Below, in pieces: positions 51,513-60,425 of a stretch of 64,000 nucleotides of DNA. The stretch covers positions 1,830,545 to 1,894,544 of the forward strand of contig OX336336.1 of assembly GCA_946902875.1 (NCBI GenBank). Direction: 5' to 3'. The position numbers and the translations under genes are program-made. The DNA comes from Nematopogon swammerdamellus. Taxonomy: Eukaryota > Arthropoda > Insecta > Lepidoptera > Adelidae. Numbering within the stretch: position 1 is the stretch's first letter; each line of letters opens with the position of its first letter. Below the pieces are notes generated by a model. It had not been told where the DNA came from. It searched no databases and saw only the letters and a list, made by a program, of their open reading frames with translations.

Positions 51513-51800
51513 GACACATAGGTACATACATAGACAATACGTTGTCTTTACTAATATGAAATCAACGTTACTGCGATGAAGGTTTTAGTTTTAGTTGCTT
51601 CGGTTTACCAGCTCGACTTTCGTCTATTTTTCTTCAACAAGATCCTGAATTCAATAAAGAAATTCTATCATTCTCTCTCAGGTTACTTGCTTCGAGAAGA
51701 CTCAATAAAATCATTGCCTATATTCCTAACTTTTCAGAAGTCCACTTGCTTTTCTGTAAGCTATCTCTTTCGAAACTTTTGCTTACAATAATTTGTTTTT
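51513..51800. other. No recognised feature
   Basis: A/T-rich, with a 71-codon plus frame (51576-51791) lacking family features. Confidence 0.45.
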
Positions 51801-51945
51801 TCAACCGACTTCCAAAAAGGAGGAGGTTCTAAATTCGTCTGTATGTTTTTTTTTGTTGTGTATGTTACTACTCGATTTCTCCGCCAATTCCAAACCGATT
51901 TTGATGATTCTTTTTTTGATGAGAGGATATATCTCAGGGGTGGTC
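51801..51945 (+). mobile_element. H element start
   Basis: TTTTTTCAACCGACTTCCAA, GGAGGAGGTTCTAAATTCGT, CTGTATGTTTTTTTTTGTTG. The body is unlike other copies after 51880. Confidence 0.55.
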
Positions 51946-52091
51946 CTTTCATACATTTTTTGAAAGAATACCACCCCTAAAGGTGGGAAATTAAGGGATG
52001 AATACTTTCAAACTAAGGATTTTTTTCAATCACCTACTTCCCGTCAATAATATTATGTGAATATTACTAATAAAAATAGGTACTTAAGTAA

Positions 52092-52302
52092 AAAAACTGT
52101 TTTAAAGAAAACATTGAACCGACTTCCCTAAAAAGTATTAAATAATATTTTGATCTTGAGTAGAAGGCGGTACAAAAACACACCTGCAAATTTATAGATG
52201 GTGATGATTTTGTGCTTTTGTACCGGCTTCTACTCAAGATCAAAATATTATTTAATACTTTTTAGGGAAGTCGGTTCAATGTTTTTTTTAAACAGTTTTT
52301 TT
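52092..52302. mobile_element. Foldback hairpin with AACCGACTTCC ends (H-type)
   Basis: Arms 52092-52178 and 52216-52302 pair almost perfectly (CATTGAACCGACTTCCCTAA, AATATTTTGATCTTGAGTAG) around a 37-bp loop. The same end motif as the 9531-9865 palindrome but different arm sequence. Confidence 0.8.
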
Positions 52303-52858
52303 TCACTTACATGGCCGTTTCGACCGACGTTTCATTCAGTGCATGAAGCTATGATCAGACTTGAATTTTTTTAAATTAGTGTTGCCACATTCTTACCAAG
52401 TAACGATGGGTAGACTATTATCTTGGGTCGATCAAAGGTCATCGACTCTGTCCACAATTTCGCTTTAATCTAAGACCTCGATAGATAAGGCGACGAGACG
52501 TCTACTAATCGTCTACACGAAACTACACGTACGAGTGGCAGTGCTTTGTCTGCTCGCGAATACGTACGAACATTTTGAGCGCTAAATCCTGTACCTATTT
52601 GTTGTGACAACAAAATGGCAATTTGATATGGAAACACTGATAAATCTTCGCAGGTGACGAGATTGTTCGTTAATCCTGAAAATGTAGAAGCACTGCTTTC
52701 TGAATGTGTGAGAAATAAGATGCGAGTTTGATGAAAATACTTCCCTGTTCGAAAGCTTAGTTTGTATTTTTAACTGACTTCAAAAAAAGGAGGTTATCAA
52801 TTCGACCCGTGTGTATGTAATATCGTTGGAATTGCACAATATTCGTATATTACTATTG
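52303..52858. other. Unassigned, with a SINE-A scrap and a weak exon candidate
   Basis: 52312-52345 is CATGGCCGTTTCGACCGACG (SINE-A body, reversed). At 52644-52655 CTTCGCAG precedes an open stretch encoding VTRLFVNPENVEALLSECVR and NKMRV before a stop; I cannot link it to a gene. Confidence 0.3.
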
Positions 52859-53646
52859 CTCAAATAAAAATATATTTTGTTAAGATCACAAACCCACGAT
52901 CTATGAAAACAGGAAAATGTGTGTATAGCAACGAACGCCCCCATTCGACACGGTTTCAGGTCACACTTTATAAAATAAAATAAAAATATAATTTGTTAAG
53001 ATCACAAACCCACGATCTATGAAAACAGGAAAATGTGTGTATAGCAACGAACGCCCCCATTCGACACGGTTTCAGGTCACACTTTATAAAATAAAATAAA
53101 AATATAATTTGTTAAGATCACAAACCCACGATCTATGAAAACAGGAAAATGTGTGTATAGCAACGAACGCCCCCATTCGACACGGTTTCAGGTCACACTT
53201 TATAAAATAAAATAAAAATATAAATTCATATGATCACAAACCCACGATCTATGAAATCAAGAAAAGGTGTGTATAGCAACGAACGCCCCCATTCGACACT
53301 GTTTCAGGTCACACTTTATAAAATAAAATAAAAATATAATTTGTTAAGATCACAAACCCACGATCTATGAAAACAGGAAAAGGTGTGTATAGCAACGAAC
53401 GCCCCCATTCGATACGGTTTCAGGTCACACTTTATAAAATAAAATAAAAATATAAATTCATATGATCACAAACCCACGATCTATGAAATCAAGAAAAGGT
53501 GTGTATAGCAATGAACGCCCCCATTCGACACTGTTTCAGGTCACACTTTATAAAATAAAATAAAAATATAATTTGTTAAGATCACAAACCCACGATCTAA
53601 GAAAACAGGAAAATGTGTGTACAGCAACGCTCCCATTGGACACTGT
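52859..53646 (+). repeat. Minisatellite, 7 copies of a 116-bp unit
   Basis: GATCACAAACCCACGATCTA starts at 52884, 53000, 53116, 53232, 53348, 53464 and 53580, exactly 116 bp apart. Copies 4 and 6 share variants (AAATTCATATGATC, GAAATCAAGAAAAGG), while 1, 2, 3, 5 and 7 have TTTGTTAAGATC; the last copy ends early. No ORF. The 53647-53924 stretch beyond is unassigned. Confidence 0.95.
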
Positions 53647-53924
53647 AAGAATCAGACAAGAGCTCGACCTCAGCAGACACAACTCAATGAAAGGTCAAAT
53701 ATATTGTTAGCTGATCTTTCCATTTATTCCACGGGTAACTTATGATAAGGAAGACCTTAGAAAAAAACTTTTGTCAATCGCCAGCCGTAACATCTCATAT
53801 TGAACGTTCTTGATGTCCTTATTGTTTATTAATTTTATAAATTTCCGCATACAGAATTAACCTTGATATATTCGCAAACTTACATGCAGAGTGAAGATTT
53901 GCAAGGTCTTTTAACATTTATATG

Positions 53925-54380
53925 AAAAAACCGGCCAAGTGCGAGTCGAACCCGCGCAACGAGGTTTCCGCACCATTCTGTGCGGAACACATATTCTGTG
54001 AAAATTTCAACGGACTACCTATTACGGTTCAAGAGATACAGCCCTCGGACAGACAGACAGACGGACGGACGGACGGACGGACGGACGGACAGACAGACAG
54101 ACAGACAGCGGAGGCTTAGTAATAGGCTTTCATACGGGATACGGAAACCTAAAAATAAGAAAATGTAAAAAATTCACGGGGGTTCTCATTGAAGAAACGA
54201 AATAGTGTATGCGCGCCATCTACCGAAAAGAGTATGAAGCATTTTAACTAATCATGAATTTTAACTAATAGGAAGCTTTTCATAAACACGCGATAGATGG
54301 CGTGAGTGGCGCTGACCATGACATGGCGATACGGATCCTTCGGTGCGCGAGTTCGACTCGCACTTGGCCGGTTTTTTTTA
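53925..54380. mobile_element. Two C element halves in inverted order
   Basis: 53925-54153 (-): CCGGCCAAGTGCGAGTCGAA to GATACGGAAACCTAAAAATA with a GACG/GACA microsatellite. 54154-54380 (+): AATTCACGGGGGTTCTCATT to GTGCGCGAGTTCGACTCGCA, TTGGCCGG. Hairpin ends point outward on both sides. Confidence 0.65.
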
Positions 54381-54399
54381 TTCCGTGACTTCGAAGACA

Positions 54400-54760
54400 A
54401 AACTGCGTTTCCGAAATCGACCGATAATTCTACGGCCTTGTGAGTGGCACCGAATTGTACGACGTATCAATCACGCGCCATTTTCGTCCGCACGACACGC
54501 GAATCGGTCGTAACAGTCGTAAAAATACTCCGTTACCACTACACGCTCCCGTGCGGCGCGTGTACGTACACGGGCACGCGTCTGCGGTTGTGTTGGTGTG
54601 CGTTACTTGCGGTGCGGACATTTGCGGAAAGTGAAAGTCTATTTGAATGAGAGAAAAAAAACTGTCGTAGTGTTGGTGCGTTCTATTGAGCCTACGCGCG
54701 ACGGTGATCACGTGTCACTGTGGTTGTGTGCGTGTGCGCTGGTATTAGGCTTCCGGGAGT
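54400..54760. promoter_or_regulatory. CpG-rich island
   Basis: CGCGCCATTTTCGTCCGCAC, GTGCGGCGCGTGTACGTACA, and GATCACGTGTCAC (an E-box CACGTG at 54708). Open frames on both strands here are short and featureless. Promoter candidate; direction unclear. Confidence 0.3.
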
Positions 54761-55003
54761 TCATCTAGCAGCCTTTTATCGACATCCATTACATACCTAG
54801 GTCTTCATATATTAAATTAAAATGCGAGTATGCGTATTTTATTCTTGAGTATTAGAGTGAAAAAAAAAACATTTCTAAATAAAATTCAAAATAATATTTT
54901 GCTATGGCGTCAAAATTATACTACGTTTTTTATTCATAAAGTATTTTTTTTAATATTTAAAATTTAAAATTATAAGAACAAACGAAGTGTGCTCATTTTA
55001 AAT
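54761..55003. other. A/T-rich, no recognised feature
   Basis: No repeat family or exon signal identified. Confidence 0.5.
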
Positions 55004-55170
55004 TATTTACGGATTAATAGTGGTCAAAAATGACCTACATAAGTCGACGTTTCGCCCGCTACGTCACGGGCTTCATCAGGAACGAGCGGGAATTCCCGAA
55101 GCCGACGTCTGGTATCCGATGTACTCTCAGATGAGCGAAGGATCTGAGGTTGCACCAAACGCCGTTCTCT
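55004..55170 (-). repeat. Repeat with a hammerhead-like core
   Basis: On the minus strand CCTGATGAAGCCCGTGACGT and AGCGGGCGAAACGTCG (about 55080-55045) give CTGATGA, a GCCCG/CGGGC stem and GAAA in hammerhead order, with one extra A after CTGATGA. A diverged copy lies at 36225-36300. The family is otherwise unknown to me. Confidence 0.45.
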
Positions 55171-55261
55171 TTTGAAGATTATATCTGTCCAATTTTTTTT
55201 TAATATTTGTATTTAATCAATAATAGCGTGAACTTAACATTTACATAAACCAATCCGACAT

Positions 55262-55430
55262 TCGTCCAGTTTAGTGTAGCCGGCACGACCGAAAGGAAAC
55301 ACTGACGTGGCTGGCACCAAGTTCACCCAGTGTTATGGGCTGACACGCGCGGTATTCGATGCTCTGTGGGCTGACATCACGGATGTTGTAGGTGATGTAG
55401 CCAACCGTGTCAGTTTGCATAAAAAAGAAA
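55262..55430 (+). mobile_element. SINE-A, 5'-truncated with a small internal duplication
   Basis: CGTCCAGTTTAGTGTAGCCG to GTCAGTTTGCATAAAAAAG; GGGCTGACA is repeated with GCGCGGTATTCGATGCTCTG between the two copies. Confidence 0.65.
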
Positions 55431-55674
55431 TGAATAAATGGGTGCGGTTCTAAAATCGAAGCGCGAAAAATACTCATTTGTACAGCAATAGAAAGATAAT
55501 TTTAGGACCACAGTTTATTTTTAATAGAACTGGTTTCTCATAATTACACACATAAAAACGAAGTATTAATAAACCATGTAAATTTTAAGACCCGTGTCGT
55601 GTGCGAGAATGACCTAATAAATTGCAACAATCGTATATAAATCTCGAACTTGATTAGGAGGGCATAAATAAATA
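55431..55674. other. A/T-rich, no recognised feature
   Basis: No repeat or gene signal found. Confidence 0.5.
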
Positions 55675-56042
55675 AAATTCTCTCATCCCTCCAGCCCCCA
55701 TCCGTCTCCGCCACACCCGCCGGACTCGCTCGGAACATCCATATGTTGTTGACACCCAACTACTAAGAACACATCGTTTTTCGAAATCTTTCCTGTGTCG
55801 AACGGCGAAAATATGGAACGGTCTTCCGGTGAGTGTGTTCCCCACCACCTATAACCTGGGAATCTTCAAAAGGCGTGTCAATAAATTAGACGACAACCTT
55901 TTTGTCCGCCTCATAGCCGGCATGGCGCCTCTCTGAGCGTGGTTTCGCGAGGAGTGGTGTTATTGGCTGTGTCTGATCTTCCGTTGAAGTATTGGGCACA
56001 GACACCCGCGCCGGCTGCCTATAAAAAAAAAAAAAAAAAATA
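55675..56042 (+). pseudogene. LINE-F-like C-terminus and 3' end (second subfamily)
   Basis: Encodes PIRLRHTRRTRSEHPYVVDT, QLLRTHRFSKSFLCRTAKIW, NGLPVSVFPTTYNLGIFKRR and DDNLFVRLIAGMAPL before a stop. 3' UTR ends TGCCTATAAAAAAAAAAAA. Coding end undamaged, but 5'-truncated. Confidence 0.8.
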
Positions 56043-56318
56043 TAACTGGGCTGGTTTATGGACCTTGCACCGATGGAGCTGTTGACCTAAATTATTGTGA
56101 ACATACTGTATACAATTTTAGAGTCTGCACCTATACGCACGAGTTCAAGTGTAAGTGTGTCAATAAAAAAAAAATTGTGGTGATAGTCCAAAATTGTTTT
56201 ATACTAGCTTTTGCCAAAAAAAAAAATATGCCAAATCTGTCGAGCCGCCGCGCCGCCGTTCTCAAGTGAGGCGCTTACTCACTAACAGCATTTAATTTTT
56301 AACATTTGTATAATCAAT

Positions 56319-56415
56319 GCCATTGAACGCCTAGCCATTCAGAGGGGGCACGCTGCCTCCGTCATCGGCACAATGCCAATTTCTCCGACAATGGAGGAAT
56401 ATTTTTATTTATAGA
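56319..56415 (+). pseudogene. LINE C-terminal scrap
   Basis: Encodes AIERLAIQRGHAASVIGTMP and ISPTMEEYFYL before a stop, the typical end of a moth LINE reverse-transcriptase protein. Same family as the minus-strand fragment near 39 kb. 56043-56318 and 56416-56659 are A/T-rich flanks. Confidence 0.65.
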
Positions 56416-56659
56416 TATTTAATTTGTACCTATTAGTTTAAATAATTATATATGCATGTTCTTTTCCTAAAAAAAAAGTCTCACATTTTTAATTATATAC
56501 ATACCTATAATATATGTATACTTATTATTATTTATTTTTATACACTAGCAGCTTGCAAGTTGCAGCTGATGCGTGTACTTCCCGTGTTGAGTGCACTGTT
56601 TTATGATAGATCTTATTTATATATAGATAGATTACAGAGACATTTTGATCATTGAGTGA

Positions 56660-56745
56660 TATTGGCTGGTCGGTCGGTGTCTGGCTGGCCCCTCTGACTC
56701 AGCCAGCCATACTTACCGGATTACATAATAAAAAATTAAAACATA
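56660..56745 (+). mobile_element. SINE-B tail fragment
   Basis: GATATTGGCTGGTCGGTCGG, CCTCTGACTCAGCCAGCCAT, CCGGATTACATAATAAAAA. Confidence 0.55.
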
Positions 56746-57111
56746 AAAAAACTAAAACATAAAAAAAAACTAAATTCTATAAATTTCCGGAAGCCTAATT
56801 TCAGTGCATGAAAGTGCGTACTCGTCCAATAATATTTTGTTTTATCTAGTCAGACGGTGGTGTGTCGTGTTGTACTTCTTTGTAAATATAATAAGACGAG
56901 TCTGCCATGCGGTTGGTTGGTACGAACAGCGCTAGTGGTACTACATACAAACTGCAAACATTTATTCACTCTATGTGTGAACAAGCCTTTATGTTGTTCG
57001 TAGTTTTTGTTAAAACTTATGGTATATATTAGACATACTAATGGTATGTATTATGGTTGGTAAACTTAACTGGTATGTATTAGGCAATATAATTTGACTA
57101 GGGGTTAGAAA
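56746..57111. other. Unassigned
   Basis: A/T-rich with A-rich runs near the SINE-B tail; no other feature seen. Confidence 0.5.
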
Positions 57112-57637
57112 AAGATAAATTACAAATTTAAAAAAGTCAAAAAGGGGTTGGCGAAACTGATCATATGATCCGTTCCATGTGGAAACGGATAACGCCAGAT
57201 AGACCACTCCAATCACGATATCAGTTTCCACTAAAAAATAATTTCCGTTTAATTACTTAGGTAAACGAGTCGGCGCTGAGTTTTTAAATTATGTTCATTT
57301 GGTGGTCCCCCGACTCATTTAAGTAAGTAAACGGAAATTATTTTTGACTTTTCAAGGGTCGCGGGTATTTTTTATTTGCAATTAAACTCTTATTTCAAGC
57401 TTTTAAAAAAAGCGCATCGAAATCGGTCCATCCGTGAGACGGAATTTTTTTATTCCTTCATAATTACTTTATTACTTAGGTACTTCATTAAACAACAGAA
57501 AGCTGAGCTTTCTAATAAAAAAAACCGCATCCAAATCGGTCCGTCCGTTTGGGAGCTACGACGCCACAGACTGACAGACAGACAGGCAGAAGGAGGCGTC
57601 AAACTTATAACGTCCCTCCTTTTGCGTCGGGGTTAAA
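57112..57637 (-). mobile_element. E element with a ~90-bp internal insertion
   Basis: AAATTACAAATTTAAAAAAG, then foreign sequence 57141-57232 (GGGGTTGGCGAAACTGATCA to CAGTTTCCACT), then TAATTTCCGTTTAATTACTT, GGTGGTCCCCCGACTC, ending GGGAGCTACGACGCCACAGA and GCGTCGGGGTTAAAAA. Confidence 0.65.
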
Positions 57638-57693
57638 AATTGGTCTGTAAACGTACTGTACGACAGAGTCGCAGTCTTCTTCTTCTTCTTTAT

Positions 57694-57992
57694 TAGGGTT
57701 CCGTATCCGGTAAGGGACCCTGTTACTAAGCCTACGCCGCCGTCTGTCTGTTGTCCGTCCGTCTGTCTGTCCGAGGGCTGTATCTCTTGAACCGTAATTA
57801 GGAACCCCTTTGAAATTTTCACAGAATGTGTTATTATGGCCGATAAAACAACAAAAATAAAAATAAGAAAAAGTAAAAATTCACGGGGGTTCCCATGGAA
57901 GAAACCAAAACGTGTATGCGCGCGCGCCATCTACCGAATAGATTATGAAGCATTCTAACTAATCATGACATTTAAACTAATATGAACACCAA
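57694..57992 (+). mobile_element. C element, 3' end missing
   Basis: AGGGTTCCGTATCCGGTAAG, GTCTGTCTGTTGTCCGTCCG, ACAGAATGTGTTATTATGGC, ATGCGCGCGCGCCATCTACC, breaking off after CATGACATTTAAACTAATAT. 57993-58278 is unassigned. Confidence 0.65.
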
Positions 57993-58278
57993 GTTTGTAA
58001 TCGAAAGGTCTCATAGAAATTATCTATAACTCAGAATGTTCCTTACACACAATTTTCTTACGCTATTTATTATCGCATTTACCTACCTCTTTCTTCGCGT
58101 TCTTTCGCGAAGACGCATCTAGAGTAAAAATATACTGTACCGACGTTTTGCGCGTAAAGTCGAATGTTTATGGCGGCTCTCACCACTATTCCTTTTTTTT
58201 TCATGTTATAACCTTGACATATATTCAGTACAGTGTGGGTAGAATATAAAGCTGTCATTACATTACGTGTTTTTGTTT

Positions 58279-58480
58279 TAAATTGTTTTTTTTTATTGAA
58301 AGCGCGATATGTGGCGCCGACCCCACCCAATAATAGCATTCGGACGTATTCGGGGGTTGCGTATGCCATGCCGGCCTGACGGATTCACGCTTCTCGTGAA
58401 GAACCCGTGACTGCTTGGGGGAAATATATGGGCAGGGAGAGCATTCCAGAGTTCTATCAAGGAAAGATCTTGTGAAAGTT
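58279..58480 (-). mobile_element. LINE-G 3' end
   Basis: T run 58284-58292, TATTGAAAGCGCGATATGTG, GCATTCGGACGTATTCGGGG, CATGCCGGCCTGACGGATTC. 5'-truncated. Confidence 0.65.
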
Positions 58481-58611
58481 ATGTATGAAAACCGCGCGAG
58501 GTTGAAGTGGCTGCCGCCGAATACTCACATTCTTTCCCTTCTATATTCCGTTCTGTTCGATCGCCGTGCTTCAGAATATCTGCATTCGAAATTCAAATTC
58601 TCGCTAGTCAC

Positions 58612-58960
58612 GGCGGTGTTTTTTTTATGGATACGCGAGACACTTGGCGCCGTCAGCGTGGATTGTTGAGCCGACGACGACGCCCAAAAGCATTCGGTTT
58701 AGAACGCGGGCTGCGAATGCCGTGGCGGGGCGGCGTGACAGATACCTTTTTACGCTTCTCTTGAAAGATCCTAAGTCATGCACTGAAGGAAACACATCGG
58801 GAGGAAGTGCATTTCTCTGTATCCCGATTCATTCCAGTACTTTCTATACACAGTATTTTACTGTTGAATCAGCTCGTCTATAGAACAAACTTCCTGCCAC
58901 TCTCCGTACTTCCGCATCCCTCAATATATAGCCCGGCGTTTGAAGCTTGAAAAAGCGGTC
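58612..58960 (-). mobile_element. LINE-G-like 3' end, diverged
   Basis: T run then ATGGATACGCGAGACACTTG, GCATTCGGTTTAGAACGCGG, TTCTCTTGAAAGATCCTAAG: same layout as the neighbour 130 bp to the left and in the same orientation. Confidence 0.5.
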
Positions 58961-58967
58961 AAGCCTG

Positions 58968-59392
58968 CATTAATTCATAATAACATTTTCATTTTCTCGT
59001 TCGCTAGTGTATCCTTATATGAATTAGATTTTCAGAGATCTTACAGAAATTTTGAGTGATTTTTTTTTATCAGTTTTTTAAGTACTACTTCTCAACGGAA
59101 GAATATTAGAGGAAGATTTATGTTTCAAAATGTTGGAGATATTTGTATCTAGGCTGTAAGTCAAGTTTTTCTTATCGGAAATCATAATTTTTTTTTACAG
59201 CATCGATACAAATAAGAGCAACATTTTGAAACAAAAATTATTCTTTAATATTGTTTCGTTGAGAAGTAGTACTTAAAAAACTGATTGAAAACAAATGCAC
59301 TGAAAGTTTCTGTAAGATCTCTGAAAATCTAATTCATATAAGGATACCAGCGAACGAGAAAAAGAAAATATTATTATGAATTAATGAAAGCT
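58968..59392. mobile_element. Long imperfect inverted repeat, ~195-bp arms
   Basis: The left arm (ATTAATTCATAATAACATTT, ATTAGATTTTCAGAGATCTT, AGTACTACTTCTCAACG) pairs with the right arm (AGTAGTACTTAAAAAACTGA, AAGATCTCTGAAAATCTAAT). Several mismatches; an old foldback element. Confidence 0.75.
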
Positions 59393-59417
59393 CAAAGACT
59401 AGATTCACTGGGCTAAT

Positions 59418-59975
59418 TAGGGTTCCGTAGTCAACAAGGAACCCTTATAGTTTCGCCATGTCCGTCCGTCTGTATGTGTGTCCATCTGTCCGCGGCTTAG
59501 CTCAGAGACTCTTAGTACTAGAAAGTTGTAAGTTGGTATGGGTATACATATTAATAACGCCGACAAAGTGGTAAAATAAAAATTTTGAAATAATTTTTTT
59601 TAGGGTACCTCCCCTACACGTAAAGTGGGGATGAATTTTTTTTTTTCACGTCTCCCCCATCGTGTGGGATGTCGTTGGATAGGTCTTTGGAAAATATTGC
59701 GGGTTTGTGAAAAGCATTTTTCGATTTAGGGATCCGTTTGCGAATTATTAAGCTTTTAAGTGCAAATTTTTGTTAGAGTCAAGTGTCCCCACACCCTGCC
59801 AGCTAAACGGTTGTTATTAGATATGTGAAAAAATTCACAGCAGTAGTATATATATCGAAATTAAAAGGAAAACTATCACAGCTAAGTAGGCTGTACAGGT
59901 TGACGAGTAATTGACGGGCAACTACGGAACCCTACACTGCGCGTGGCCCGACACGCACTTGGCCGGTTTTTTTTA
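59418..59975 (+). mobile_element. C-related Helentron-like element, 558 bp, second subfamily
   Basis: AGGGTTCCGTAGTCAACAAG at the start, a GTCCGTCCGTCTGTATGTGT run, CTACGGAACCCTACACTGCG near the end, then GACACGCACTTGGCCGG and a T run. The 5' word GGGTTCCGTA returns inverted before the terminal hairpin. Inside are unique sequences not shared with other C copies (TCTCCCCCATCGTGTGGGAT). Confidence 0.7.
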
Positions 59976-59997
59976 ATATGCTGTTTGAGGGAACATA

Positions 59998-60192
59998 CAT
60001 ATTAAATTTATATGCCCACATACTATCCCCTCAAGAATAGTCTCGGGTCCTTCAAGAGAGGCGTGAACAACAGGTGCCTACTGTCAGGCCAGCATGGCAT
60101 TCGTAACCCCCGCGTACGACCGAATGTCCATGGGCGTCGTTAGACACCTTAAGGGTGGCTCGGCGCCACATGTCGAGCTTTCTATAAAAAAA
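59998..60192 (+). mobile_element. LINE-G 3' end
   Basis: ATAGTCTCGGGTCCTTCAAG, GGCATTCGTAACCCCCGCGT, GAATGTCCATGGGCGTCGTT, CATGTCGAGCTTTCTATAAA. 5'-truncated. Confidence 0.65.
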
Positions 60193-60262
60193 CACCACTC
60201 AAATGAAACTGGCAGGTTGTTTTCTACTTATAGTGTGTTAATAATTTAAGTATAATATGTAC

Positions 60263-60338
60263 CGTGTCGGGTCGGTACTTGAAAAGAATAGCCCCACTGC
60301 ATCTCTTCCCGTGCATGTCTTAAAAGGCGACTAAGGAC

Positions 60339-60342
<4 letters not shown>
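60263..60342 (+). repeat. D repeat cut by the LINE-F insertion
   Basis: CCGTGTCGGGTCGGTACTTG to CTTAAAAGGCGACTAAGGAC and AAGA, where the LINE poly(A) begins. The other half of D should lie right of the window. Confidence 0.7.
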
Positions 60343-60370
<28 letters not shown>

Positions 60371-60425
60371 TTGCTACCGAACTGGGTGGCTCTGTCCGAG
60401 GTCGCAACCTCAGGCGCAGCCAATT

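Noticed and set aside
52859..53646. CRISPR-like array
   Set aside because: Units are full-length tandem copies without variable spacers, in a eukaryotic genome: a minisatellite.
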